NCBI RefSeq assembly: GCF_012396235.1
Contig: NZ_JAAXPA010000005.1
Location: 186,001-250,000, forward strand
Direction of reading: 5' to 3'
DNA from: Rhodococcus opacus
GTDB taxonomy: Bacteria > Actinomycetota > Actinomycetes > Mycobacteriales > Mycobacteriaceae
DNA: 64,000 nucleotides
How positions within the stretch are numbered: position 1 is the first letter of the stretch; the number at the start of each line of letters is the position of its first letter. The notes beneath the pieces were generated by a model. That model searched no databases, was not told the origin of the DNA, and saw nothing but the letters and a program-made list of their open reading frames with translations. This document shows positions 33,762 to 41,303 of this stretch, piece by piece. The translations under genes and the position numbers were made by a program.

Positions 33762-34685
33762 ATGACGCGTCCCCACAAGGTCCAGATCCGGGAGGTCGGA
33801 CCGCGTGACGGTTTCCAGAACGAACCGGAACGCATCCCGACCGACGACAAGGTGCGGTTGATCAACGCCCTCGGGCGGGCGGGATTCGCCCGGATCGAGG
33901 TGGCCAGCTTCGTGCGACCGGATGTGATCCCGCAGCTGGCCGACGGCGTCGAGGTTCTCGGGCGCATCGAGGTCCCCGACGAGACGAAGCTGATGGTGCT
34001 CGTCCCCAACAGCAAGGGTCTCGACAATGCACTGAAGGTGCGCGATAAGTTCCACGAGGTCGCGATCTTCGTCAGCGCGTCGGAGACCCACAACAAGAAG
34101 AACGTCAATAGAACCGTCGACGAGACGATGGCGGACAATGACGTCATGGCCAAACGGATCGTCGCCGAGGGCCTCGACTGCGCCGCCGTGATCGCGACGT
34201 CGTTCGGCTGCCCGTTCGAGGGCAAGATCGACCTGACCCGCGTGCTCGACCTCGCCGAACGTTTCGCGGAGGCCGGCGCCACCGAGATCGGCTTCGGCGA
34301 CACCACGGGCATGTGCAACCCGGCGTACGCGTCGGAATTCTTCGCGGCGGCGCTCGAACGACTGCCCGGTGTGGAGGTCACCGCGCACTTCCACAACACC
34401 CGCGGCCAGGGCCTTGCCAATGCATACGCGGCACTCGAAGCAGGTTGCGCGAGCTTCGAATCGAGCTTCGGTGAGCTGGGCGGCTGCCCCGTTCCGGCAG
34501 GCTCGACCGGCAACATCGCCACCGAGGACCTGGTGAGCATGTTCCACGAAATGGGCGTCGAGACAGGCCTCGACCTTCCGCGCGTCATCGACGCGGCCCG
34601 GGAAGCGCAGAGCGTGCTCGGCCGCAAGCTCACCAGTCATTCGATCGTCGCGGGCCCCATCGAGTGGGCCTCGAGCCTGCGCTGA
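33762..34685 (+). CDS. Hydroxymethylglutaryl-CoA lyase-like protein
   Basis: A 307-residue TIM-barrel lyase. Catalytic residues known from human HMG-CoA lyase are conserved: Arg15-Asp16 (VGPRDGFQNE), the metal histidines 209 and 211 (TAHFHNTRGQGLAN) and Cys242 in the flexible loop (GGCPVPAGSTGN). It would cleave a 3-hydroxy-3-methylglutaryl-CoA-like branched product into acetyl-CoA (or a larger acyl-CoA) and a keto acid. No biotin carboxylase or isovaleryl pathway genes lie nearby, so it need not belong to leucine breakdown; it fits the end of a branched ring-derived chain. The ATG at 33762 follows GGAAAGGAG. Confidence 0.92.
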   Translation: MTRPHKVQIREVGPRDGFQNEPERIPTDDKVRLINALGRAGFARIEVASFVRPDVIPQLADGVEVLGRIEVPDETKLMVLVPNSKGLDNALKVRDKFHEVAIFVSASETHNKKNVNRTVDETMADNDVMAKRIVAEGLDCAAVIATSFGCPFEGKIDLTRVLDLAERFAEAGATEIGFGDTTGMCNPAYASEFFAAALERLPGVEVTAHFHNTRGQGLANAYAALEAGCASFESSFGELGGCPVPAGSTGNIATEDLVSMFHEMGVETGLDLPRVIDAAREAQSVLGRKLTSHSIVAGPIEWASSLR

Positions 34686-34730
34686 AATCGACCGAACCTC
34701 GAACCACGACACACACAAACGGAGAAGAAC

Positions 34731-35489
34731 ATGAGTAATCGAGTTGCATTCGTGACAGGCGGTGCGCAGGGCATCGGCAAGGGCATCTCCGACGCACTGG
34801 GTGCTGCCGGCTTCCGCGTCGCGGTCGCCGACCTCAACCTGGAGGTCGCCGAGGAAACCGCGGCCGGCATCCGCGACGCCGGCGGCCAGGCGATCGCCGT
34901 CCCCGTCGACGTCACCGACACCGCGTCGGTGCAGGCCGCGGTGAAGCAGGTCGCCGAGCAGTTCGGCCCCGTCGAGATCGTCGTGAACAACGCAGGCTGG
35001 GACGACTTCATGCCGTTCCTGAAGACCGACGAGGCGTTCTGGGACCGGATCCTCGACATCAACTTCAAGGGCCAGCTGCGCGTGATCCAGGCGACCGTCC
35101 CGGGCATGGTCGAGCGCGGCTGGGGCCGTGTCATCAACATCGGTTCGGACGCGGGCCGCGTCGGCTCGTCGCTCGAGGCCGTCTACTCGGGGGCCAAGGG
35201 CGGGATCATCGCCTTCACCAAGACCCTCGCCCGTGAGGTCGCGACCAAGGGTGTCACCGCGAACACGGTGTGCCCCGGCCCCACAGACACTCCCGCGCTC
35301 CGCAAGTTCGCCGACAGCTCGGGCCAGGAGGCCGACAAGGTGATCGGCGGCATGACCCGCGCCGTGCCGATGAAGCGGCTCGGCAAGGCGGAAGACATCG
35401 GTGCCACGGTGGCGTTCTTCGCGTCCGACGCGGCCGAATTCGTCACCGGCCAGACCCTGTCGGTCAGCGGTGGCCTGACGATGTCCTGA
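34731..35489 (+). CDS. 2-hydroxycyclohexanecarbonyl-CoA dehydrogenase-like SDR (BadH-like)
   Basis: A 252-residue SDR that closely follows the Rhodopseudomonas palustris BadH sequence as I recall it: NNAGWDDFMPF (86-96), NIGSDAGRVGSSLEAVY (136-152), VCPGPTDTPAL (180-190) and the C-terminal LSVSGGLTM. The cofactor motif TGGAQGIG is at 9-16 and the active residues are Ser139, Tyr152 and Lys156. BadH oxidises 2-hydroxycyclohexane-1-carbonyl-CoA to the 2-keto compound just before ring opening. It is the last gene of the operon that starts at 29396 and is followed by a hairpin and a BadI/MenB-like gene, the expected next enzyme. The ring substituents here are unknown. Confidence 0.88.
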   Translation: MSNRVAFVTGGAQGIGKGISDALGAAGFRVAVADLNLEVAEETAAGIRDAGGQAIAVPVDVTDTASVQAAVKQVAEQFGPVEIVVNNAGWDDFMPFLKTDEAFWDRILDINFKGQLRVIQATVPGMVERGWGRVINIGSDAGRVGSSLEAVYSGAKGGIIAFTKTLAREVATKGVTANTVCPGPTDTPALRKFADSSGQEADKVIGGMTRAVPMKRLGKAEDIGATVAFFASDAAEFVTGQTLSVSGGLTMS

Positions 35490-35505
35490 CGGGCAGTTCG
35501 ATTCG

Positions 35506-35538
35506 GAAGGTGCGGCTCGGGTTCCGGTCCGCACCTTC
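35506..35538 (+). terminator. Terminator hairpin after the BadH-like gene
   Basis: A 10-bp stem, GAAGGTGCGG against CCGCACCTTC, around a 13-base loop follows the stop of the BadH-like gene by 17 bases. It would end the 29396-35489 operon. Confidence 0.65.
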
Positions 35539-35559
35539 GGCATTCGCGGGCTCGGACGG

Positions 35560-35588
35560 TAACGATCGTTAGCGCGTGTGCCTATGAT
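35560..35588 (+). promoter_or_regulatory. TetR-type operator overlapping a leaderless promoter
   Basis: The perfect palindrome TAACGATCGTTA (35560-35571) covers the -35 position; after a 17-base spacer there is a TATGAT -10 (35583-35588). The ATG of the MenB-like gene is six bases beyond the -10, about where transcription would begin, and there is no ribosome site, so the mRNA is probably leaderless. The same arrangement occurs at the TetR gene (52364). Confidence 0.65.
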
Positions 35589-35594
35589 CGGTTC

Positions 35595-36452
35595 ATGACG
35601 AACAACGGTGATACAGCGGATTTCGTGTCCTGGACGGCAGTCGGTGAGTTCGAGGACATCCGATACGAGCACAGTGGCGACGGGATCGCGAAGATCACGA
35701 TCTGCCGTCCGGAGGTGCGCAACGCGTTCCGTCCGCAGACGCTGATGGAGATCTCCGAGGCGTTGGTCGACGCCCGCGAGGACTCCTCGGTCGGCGTCAT
35801 CGTGCTGACGGGCGAGGGGCCCGAGGCGTTCTGCTCGGGTGGCGACCAGCGGGTGCGCGGCGACACCGGCTATCTCATCGAGCCGGGCAAGGCGGGCAGC
35901 GTCGGACGGTTCCACGTCACCGATCTGCAGATCCAGATCCGCCGCCTTCCGAAACCGGTGGTGGCCATGGTCGCCGGCTACGCGATCGGCGGCGGGCACA
36001 TCCTGCACCTGGTCTGCGACCTCTCCATCGCTGCGGACAACGCCCGGTTCGGTCAGGTCGGCCCGAAGGTCGGGTCGTTCGACGGCGGCTATGGCGCGGG
36101 TTTGCTCGCCGAACTGGTCGGGGTGAAGAAGGCCAAGGAGATCTGGTTCCTGTGCCGGCAGTACGACGCGCAGCAGGCGCGTGAGATGGGCTTGGTCAAT
36201 ACCGTTGTCCCCCTTGCCGACCTCGAACGGGAAACGGTGCAGTGGTGCCGCGAGATGCTCGAGCTCTCACCGTTCGCGCTCCGCCTCATGAAGGCGAGTT
36301 TCAATGCGGCCGAGGACGGCATGGCGGGCATCCAGCAGCTGGCCCACGATGCGAACCTGCTCTTCTACTCGACAGACGAGGCGAAGGAAGGCCGGGAGGC
36401 GTACAAGGCCAAGCGGCGGCCGGAGTTCGAGAAGTTTCCGCGCCGCCCTTGA
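35595..36452 (+). CDS. MenB/BadI-family ring-cleaving beta-ketoacyl-CoA hydrolase candidate
   Basis: A 285-residue crotonase of the naphthoate synthase type: [11 protein letters not shown] (79-89), [16 protein letters not shown] and [12 protein letters not shown] (156-167). The glycine of GPKV marks the bicarbonate-using MenB class (Bacillus/E. coli type), unlike the aspartate-containing actinobacterial MenB. There are no other men genes here, and it directly follows the BadH-like dehydrogenase, so the likely role is the reverse reaction done by BadI: hydrolytic opening of a 2-ketocycloalkane-carbonyl-CoA to a pimelyl-CoA-type product. It has its own TetR-operator promoter and a probable leaderless start. 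A true second MenB is the alternative. Confidence 0.85.
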   Translation: MTNNGDTADFVSWTAVGEFEDIRYEHSGDGIAKITICRPEVRNAFRPQTLMEISEALVDAREDSSVGVIVLTGEGPEAFCSGGDQRVRGDTGYLIEPGKAGSVGRFHVTDLQIQIRRLPKPVVAMVAGYAIGGGHILHLVCDLSIAADNARFGQVGPKVGSFDGGYGAGLLAELVGVKKAKEIWFLCRQYDAQQAREMGLVNTVVPLADLERETVQWCREMLELSPFALRLMKASFNAAEDGMAGIQQLAHDANLLFYSTDEAKEGREAYKAKRRPEFEKFPRRP

Positions 36453-36463
36453 TCTTCCATTTC

Positions 36464-36480
36464 GGTCCGACAATTAGTAT
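36464..36480 (+). promoter_or_regulatory. FadR-like operator and -10 of a crotonase promoter
   Basis: GGTCCGACA (36464-36472), one mismatch from the consensus, is followed by a TAGTAT -10 (36475-36480). The start codon of the crotonase gene is about 90 bases downstream, leaving an unusually long leader. Confidence 0.55.
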
Positions 36481-36496
36481 GGTTGGGTCAATACCG

Positions 36497-36542
36497 CATG
36501 TGAGTGGCAAAGTGTGCCGACGCACCCCTTGCCACTCACATG
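36497..36542 (+). repeat. Long perfect inverted repeat in the leader of the crotonase gene
   Basis: Two perfect 14-base arms (CATGTGAGTGGCAA at 36497-36510 and its complement at 36529-36542) enclose 18 bases that contain a further GTGC/GCAC pair. The element lies inside the transcribed leader, between the promoter at 36475 and the GAGAAGG ribosome site at 36553. It has no T-run, so it could be a protein-binding dyad, an attenuator-like RNA hairpin or an mRNA stability element. Confidence 0.7.
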
Positions 36543-36568
36543 GGACTGGAACGAGAAGGATGGTGTGC

Positions 36569-37354
36569 ATGTCGGAAACCGCAACGCCCGCAGTCGCATG
36601 GAGCGACGTCGATGCCGGCGTCATGACGATCACGCTGCAGCGCAGGCCGGCGAACGCGCTCGGGCTGCCGATCATCGACGGGCTGAACGCCGCGCTCGAC
36701 GCGGCGGACGCCGACGGCTCGGTGAAGGTGATCGTCGTCCGATCCGACATTCCGGGCTTCTTCGCGGCCGGCGCCGACATCAAGCACATGTCGTCCGTGG
36801 ACGCGGAGTCCTTCACTGCCTACGGCGATCGACTCCGTGGGGCTCTCGACCGTCTCGCGTCTGCCGACCGCATCACGATCGCCGCGGTGGACGGCCTCGC
36901 GCTCGGCGGCGGCCTCGAACTGGCCATGGCCTGCACCCTGCGGGTCGGCGGGGCGGACGCGAAGTTCGGGCTGCCCGAGGTGAAGCTGGGACTGATTCCC
37001 GGAGCCGGTGGAACGCAGCGACTTCCGCGTCTCGTGGGCCGCGGTCGCGCCCTGGACATCATGCTCAGCGCCCGTCAGGTCCTCGCCGCCGAGGCGCACG
37101 CGATCGGGCTGATCGACCGGCTCGTCGACGCCGGTACCGCGACGGACGCCGCGCTGGCGCTCGCCGCCGAGTTGTGCACGATGTCGCTGCCCGCGCAGCG
37201 CGCCGTCATCCGCACGGTCGACGCGTCGTTCGACACGCCGCTCGAGGAGGGCTTCCGGTTCGAGGTGGCCCAGGAACAAGATCTGTTCGAGAACGGAGAG
37301 GCGAAGGAGGGTATTACCGCCTTCCTGGAGAAGCGCGCCCCGCGCTTCTCCTGA
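36569..37354 (+). CDS. Enoyl-CoA hydratase (BadK-like crotonase)
   Basis: A 261-residue classical enoyl-CoA hydratase. The oxyanion-hole motif is FFAAGADIKHM, and both catalytic glutamates are present around GLPEVKLGLIPGAGGTQRLPR and the following helix. The closest type I recall is BadK, the cyclohex-1-ene-1-carbonyl-CoA hydratase of R. palustris, with LSAR and FLEKRAP segments in common. It would make the hydroxyacyl-CoA used by the BadH-like enzyme. The ATG at 36569 has GAGAAGG nine bases upstream; the in-frame ATG at 36560 is too close to it. Its leader holds a 14-bp inverted repeat. Confidence 0.88.
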   Translation: MSETATPAVAWSDVDAGVMTITLQRRPANALGLPIIDGLNAALDAADADGSVKVIVVRSDIPGFFAAGADIKHMSSVDAESFTAYGDRLRGALDRLASADRITIAAVDGLALGGGLELAMACTLRVGGADAKFGLPEVKLGLIPGAGGTQRLPRLVGRGRALDIMLSARQVLAAEAHAIGLIDRLVDAGTATDAALALAAELCTMSLPAQRAVIRTVDASFDTPLEEGFRFEVAQEQDLFENGEAKEGITAFLEKRAPRFS

Positions 37355-37359
37355 ACGCC

Positions 37360-38331
37360 ATGTCGTCCGGGCGTGCCGGAAAGGGTGCGATCGCGTTCGC
37401 CCTGTTCCTCGTCTATGTGATCTGGGGATCGATCTACCTCGCGATCCGCCTGGTGATCGACGAAGTCCCGCCCCTCGGCTCGATGGGCGCGCGGTTCCTC
37501 CTTGCCGGCGCGCTGATGGCCGCCTTCCTGGCCTGTCGCGGCGGCTGGCGGCGGCTGCGCCTCACCCGGCGGGAAGCGGCGGGCGCGGCGTTCCTGGGCG
37601 TGTTGCTGCTCGCGTGCGGGAACGGCCTGACCTCGGTCGGCCAACTGCACGGCGTGCCCTCCGGGGTGACTGCGCTCCTCGTCGCCATGGTGCCGCTGTG
37701 GATCTGCCTCTATCGCACGCTGTCCGGTGACCGCCCGCGAATGCTCGAGTTGGCGGGTGTCGGGGTGGGGCTGATCGGACTCGCGGTGCTGGTGTTGCCA
37801 CACGGCGGCGAGCGGTCGGGGCTCCCCGTCGTCGGCGTGGCCGTCATCGTGCTGTCCAGTCTGTCGTGGTCGTTCGGCTCGTGGCTCAAGCCGAGGGTCC
37901 TGTTACCCCGGGACGTGTATGTCGGTGCGGCATATCAGCTTCTGGCTGCCGGAGCGGCCATGTCGGTCGCCTCGGTGGCGACGGGTGAACGGCTGGACGG
38001 GGAGATCGGGCCCCGCGCGTGGGGTGCGTTCGGCTACCTCGTCGTCTTCGGCTCGATCATCGGATTCACCGCGTACGCGTGGCTGCTGCACCACGCCCCG
38101 CTGTCGCTGGTGGCCACACATACGTATGTGAATCCGGTGGTGGCCGTGGCGCTCGGGTCGCTCGTTCTCTCCGAACCCGTCACGCCCGCTCTCGTGATCG
38201 GGGGAGCCGTTGTACTGATGTCCGTCGTCCTGGTCGTCAGTGCGCACGCCCGGATGCGGGGTCGGGGGGATTCCTCCGTGAACGAATTCAAGGTATTATT
38301 ATCAGACCAAAGACCGGCAGGAGGTGGGTAG
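37360..38331 (+). CDS. EamA/DMT family transporter
   Basis: A 323-residue membrane protein with ten hydrophobic segments in two repeated EamA halves (GSIYLAIRLVIDEVPP in the first, SLSWSFGSWLKPR at the start of the second). Such proteins export amino acids, drugs or metabolites. It begins five bases after the crotonase stop, so it is probably the second gene of that unit. The last 20 codons run through the promoter and operator of the next gene (38294-38308) and the stop overlaps nothing. A role in exporting an overflow intermediate is only a guess. Confidence 0.88.
   Translation: MSSGRAGKGAIAFALFLVYVIWGSIYLAIRLVIDEVPPLGSMGARFLLAGALMAAFLACRGGWRRLRLTRREAAGAAFLGVLLLACGNGLTSVGQLHGVPSGVTALLVAMVPLWICLYRTLSGDRPRMLELAGVGVGLIGLAVLVLPHGGERSGLPVVGVAVIVLSSLSWSFGSWLKPRVLLPRDVYVGAAYQLLAAGAAMSVASVATGERLDGEIGPRAWGAFGYLVVFGSIIGFTAYAWLLHHAPLSLVATHTYVNPVVAVALGSLVLSEPVTPALVIGGAVVLMSVVLVVSAHARMRGRGDSSVNEFKVLLSDQRPAGGG
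38294..38308 (+). promoter_or_regulatory. -10 and partial FadR-like operator inside the transporter gene
   Basis: A TATTAT -10 (38294-38299) is followed by TATCAGACC (38300-38308), which keeps the right half of the palindrome. Both lie in the 3' end of the EamA gene, about 25 bases before the racemase-like gene and its AGGAGG ribosome site. Confidence 0.45.
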
Positions 38332-39519
38332 ATGGTGCGGGACGACTCGAAACGCTCGTTCACCGGGCCGCTGGCGGGGCTGAAGGTGGTCGAGATCGGC
38401 TCGATCGGACCGGGTCCGTTCTGCGCCATGCTCCTTGCCGATCTCGGGGCGGACGTGATTCGCGTGGATCGCGCCACGGGTTCGGGACTGGTGGGGCCGA
38501 ACGCCGACTTCCGCACGGAACTGCTGCACCGCGGACGTCGCTCGCTCGCCGTCGACCTCAAGCATCCCGACGGCGCCGCGGTGGTGCTCTCGCTCGTCGC
38601 GGACGCCGACGTCCTGATCGAGGGTTTCCGCCCCGGGGTCGCCGAGCGCCTCGGCATCGGACCGGATGACTGCGCGCAACGCAACGCTCGGCTGATCTAC
38701 GGCCGCATGACCGGTTTCGGGCAGGACGGCCCTCTCGCTCAGCACGTCGGCCACGACATCAACTACGTGGCGCTCAGCGGTGCCCTGTCGCTGATCGGAC
38801 GTCAGGGCCAACCGCCCACCCCGCCGCTCAGCCTGATCGGTGACTTCGGTGGTGGAGGAATGCTACTCGCGCTGGGCGTCCTGTCGGCGTTGTTCGAGAG
38901 GCAACGCTCGGGACTAGGGCAGGTGGTCGACGCGTCGATGGTCGAGGGCGCCGCACTCCTCGCGACGCCGTTCTTCGGGTTTGCGCAGACCGGGGTGTGG
39001 GGCGAACGCGGCACGAACATCGTCGACAGCGGTGCGCCCTACTACGACGCCTACGAGACCGCGGACGGAAAGTGGCTGGCCGTCGGCGCGCTGGAACCGC
39101 ACTTCTACGCCGACCTGGTCGCGTTGCTGGAACTGCCCGACGACCTGCCGGACCAGAACGACCGCTCGCAATGGCCGCAGATGAAGAAGGTCTTCGCCGA
39201 CGCCGTGCGCGGCCGCACACTCACGGAATGGCTCGAGGCGGGAGAGGGACTCACACCCTGCATATTGCCCGTCCTCGAGGTCGACGAGGCGCCGTCGCAC
39301 CCGCACCACGTCGCCCGAAATGCATTCGTCGATGTCGACGGTCTCGTCCAACCGGCGCCGGCGCCCCGATTCAGCCGGACGGCGGCCACCGTGGACCGCC
39401 GTCCGCCGATGCCGGGGGAACACACCACCGAAATCCTGACCGACTGGGGAATCGACCCGGGCCGCAGCGCCGACTGGCTGCGCTCGGGCGCGGTGCGCGA
39501 GGCCGAAGCAGAGACCTGA
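38332..39519 (+). CDS. CaiB/BaiF family protein, alpha-methylacyl-CoA racemase-like
   Basis: A 395-residue paralogue of the protein at 10126-11232. The racemase residues are all kept: Arg100 (EGFRPG), His141 (GHDINY), Asp171 (GDFGGGG) and Glu242 (AYETADG). It would interconvert the 2R and 2S forms of a 2-methylacyl-CoA, needed when branched chains or racemic ring acids enter beta-oxidation. It differs from its paralogue by an N-terminal extension of 12 residues and a C-terminal tail. The ATG directly follows the stop of the EamA gene, with AGGAGG upstream. Confidence 0.88.
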   Translation: MVRDDSKRSFTGPLAGLKVVEIGSIGPGPFCAMLLADLGADVIRVDRATGSGLVGPNADFRTELLHRGRRSLAVDLKHPDGAAVVLSLVADADVLIEGFRPGVAERLGIGPDDCAQRNARLIYGRMTGFGQDGPLAQHVGHDINYVALSGALSLIGRQGQPPTPPLSLIGDFGGGGMLLALGVLSALFERQRSGLGQVVDASMVEGAALLATPFFGFAQTGVWGERGTNIVDSGAPYYDAYETADGKWLAVGALEPHFYADLVALLELPDDLPDQNDRSQWPQMKKVFADAVRGRTLTEWLEAGEGLTPCILPVLEVDEAPSHPHHVARNAFVDVDGLVQPAPAPRFSRTAATVDRRPPMPGEHTTEILTDWGIDPGRSADWLRSGAVREAEAET

Positions 39520-39600
39520 CCCGCCGGGCCGTTGACGTCCGGACCACCACGAAACGTGTGGCGACCACCTGGGGTCGCCGAACTGAGAAGGAGTGCACTC

Positions 39601-40410
39601 GTGACCGAGCCCACGACATGGGAGACGTTCACGCTCGAGCGGCCGGAACCCGGCATCGCCGTCGTGACGTTGAATCGCCCCGAACGGATGAACTCGATGA
39701 CGAACACCATGTTCGTCGAACTGGAGAGGGTCGCGCTGCAACTGGACCACGAGCATGACCTGCGCGTCGTGATCCTGACCGGTGCCGGCAAGGCCTTCTG
39801 CGGTGGTTTCGATCTCGACGATGCCGACGGACTGTCGTCGATGACACCGATGGGCATGCTCGATCAGCAGGAACTGGCCGCGCGGGCACTCTCGGCGATC
39901 CGCAGCATCCGGGTCCCGGTGATCGCGGCGGTCAACGGTGCGGCCGCCGGTGGCGGGCTGTCCCTGTCTCTCGCCGCCGATATCCGGATCGGTTCGCCTG
40001 CCGCGCGGTTCAACGCGGCGTTCGTGCGGATCGGACTGTCGGCCGGCGACCTGGGTGCGTCGTGGCACCTGCCCAGGCTCATCGGCCCGGCGCGGGCAGC
40101 GGAGTTCGCCTACACCGGCCGCTTCATCGAGGCGGTCGAGGCGGAGTCCCTCGGACTGCTCAACGCGGTCGTGCCCGCCGAATCGCTGCTCGACGAGGCG
40201 CTCACGATGGCCCGCCTGATCAGCGCGAATTCGCCTGCCGGAGTCCAGCTGTCGAAGCGTGCACTCCACGCGAACATGGAAGTGTCGTCGTACGCGGCGG
40301 CGCTCGAACTCGAGAACCGCGGTCAGGCGCTGCTGACCCGCGGCGAGGACATGCCCGAGGCGCTGGCCGCGTTCAAAGAGAAGCGCAGCCCCAAGTTCAC
40401 GGGAAGGTGA
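39601..40410 (+). CDS. Crotonase family protein, first of a tandem pair
   Basis: A 269-residue crotonase with the oxyanion segments FCGGFDLDDAD and GAAAGGGLSLSLAADI. Where hydratases have the first catalytic glutamate (PEINLG) it reads NAAFVRIGLSAGDLG, while the second is kept in AAEFAYTGR. Such proteins are often isomerases or hydratases with shifted acid-base residues. It starts with GTG at 39601 after AAGGAG. Its C-terminal third is nearly the same as that of the next gene product, which shows a tandem duplication. Confidence 0.88.
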   Translation: MTEPTTWETFTLERPEPGIAVVTLNRPERMNSMTNTMFVELERVALQLDHEHDLRVVILTGAGKAFCGGFDLDDADGLSSMTPMGMLDQQELAARALSAIRSIRVPVIAAVNGAAAGGGLSLSLAADIRIGSPAARFNAAFVRIGLSAGDLGASWHLPRLIGPARAAEFAYTGRFIEAVEAESLGLLNAVVPAESLLDEALTMARLISANSPAGVQLSKRALHANMEVSSYAAALELENRGQALLTRGEDMPEALAAFKEKRSPKFTGR

Positions 40411-40415
40411 GCCAG

Positions 40416-41267
40416 ATGACGCAGACCGAAGTGCGGGAGAATACGGCGGTGCTGAGCAATTACGAGCCGCCCCGGTTGGAGACCCTCACCCTCGACGTGC
40501 TCGACGGGCAGATCGTCGTCCTCACGATCAATCGGCCCGACCGGATGAACTCGATGGTCGTGAAGATGTTCGAGGAGTTCAACACCGTGGCGTACGCGTT
40601 GCGTGACACCGATGCGCGGGCCCTGATCATCCGGGGCGCGGGGGACCGGGTGTTCTGTGCCGGGTTCGATCTGGACGAGATTCACGTCATCACCGAAATG
40701 GGTGTGCGCGAGTTCCTGCGGTTCCAGGAGACCGCGACCGGTGGGTTGGCAGCGCTGTACCACCTGCCGTTCCCCGTGATCGCGGCGATTCACGGTGCTG
40801 CTTCGGGTGGCGGGATGGCTCTCGCGCTCGCCGCCGACATCCGCCTCGTAGCGCCGACTGCGAAGTTCAACGCGGCGTTCGTCAAGGTCGGCCTGTCCGT
40901 GGGGGAGCTGGGCACGTCGTGGAAGCTCACCCGCCTCGTCGGGCCCGGCCGGGCGGCGGAGATCGCGTACACCGCGCGCTTCGTCGGAGCAGAGGAGGCC
41001 GCCCGAATCGGGCTGGCGAACCGGGTGGTGCCGAGCGAGGACCTGTTCGACGAGGCCGTCGCGGTGGCCCAGGCGATCGCGTCGAACTCTCCTGGCGGCG
41101 TTCGGATGTCGAAGCGTGCGCTGCAACGGAACCAGGAGGTGACATCGTATGCGGCGGCGCTCGAGTTGGAGAACCGGGGACAGGCGCTGCTCACCCGGTG
41201 CGCCGACATGCCGGAGGCGCTCGCGGCGTTCAAGGAGAAGCGGGCGCCGCGCTTCACAGGGCAGTAG
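40416..41267 (+). CDS. Crotonase family protein, second of a tandem pair
   Basis: A 283-residue paralogue of the preceding protein, with an N-terminal extension of about 20 residues. It has FCAGFDLDEI, GAASGGGMALALAADI and NAAFVKVGLSVGELG, so again the usual first glutamate is missing and a glutamate appears five residues later (GEL). The C-terminal stretch with SYAAALELENRGQALLTR is shared with the first copy. The start at 40416 is five bases after the previous stop, after GGAAGGTGA. The two may form a hetero-oligomer or act on successive intermediates. Confidence 0.88.
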   Translation: MTQTEVRENTAVLSNYEPPRLETLTLDVLDGQIVVLTINRPDRMNSMVVKMFEEFNTVAYALRDTDARALIIRGAGDRVFCAGFDLDEIHVITEMGVREFLRFQETATGGLAALYHLPFPVIAAIHGAASGGGMALALAADIRLVAPTAKFNAAFVKVGLSVGELGTSWKLTRLVGPGRAAEIAYTARFVGAEEAARIGLANRVVPSEDLFDEAVAVAQAIASNSPGGVRMSKRALQRNQEVTSYAAALELENRGQALLTRCADMPEALAAFKEKRAPRFTGQ

Positions 41268-41303
41268 GAATCAACCAATGACGACACGGATGGAGGCGAG
41301 CGC

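Noticed and set aside
33762..34685. HMG-CoA lyase as part of leucine degradation.
   Set aside because: No methylcrotonyl-CoA carboxylase or methylglutaconyl-CoA hydratase genes are nearby, and the operon contains a BadH-like enzyme, so a ring-derived branched acid is more likely.
33600..36008. An 802-codon open frame on the minus strand.
   Set aside because: It lies antisense to the HMG-CoA lyase, BadH-like and MenB-like genes, all of which have clear family motifs; its composition is that of a GC shadow.
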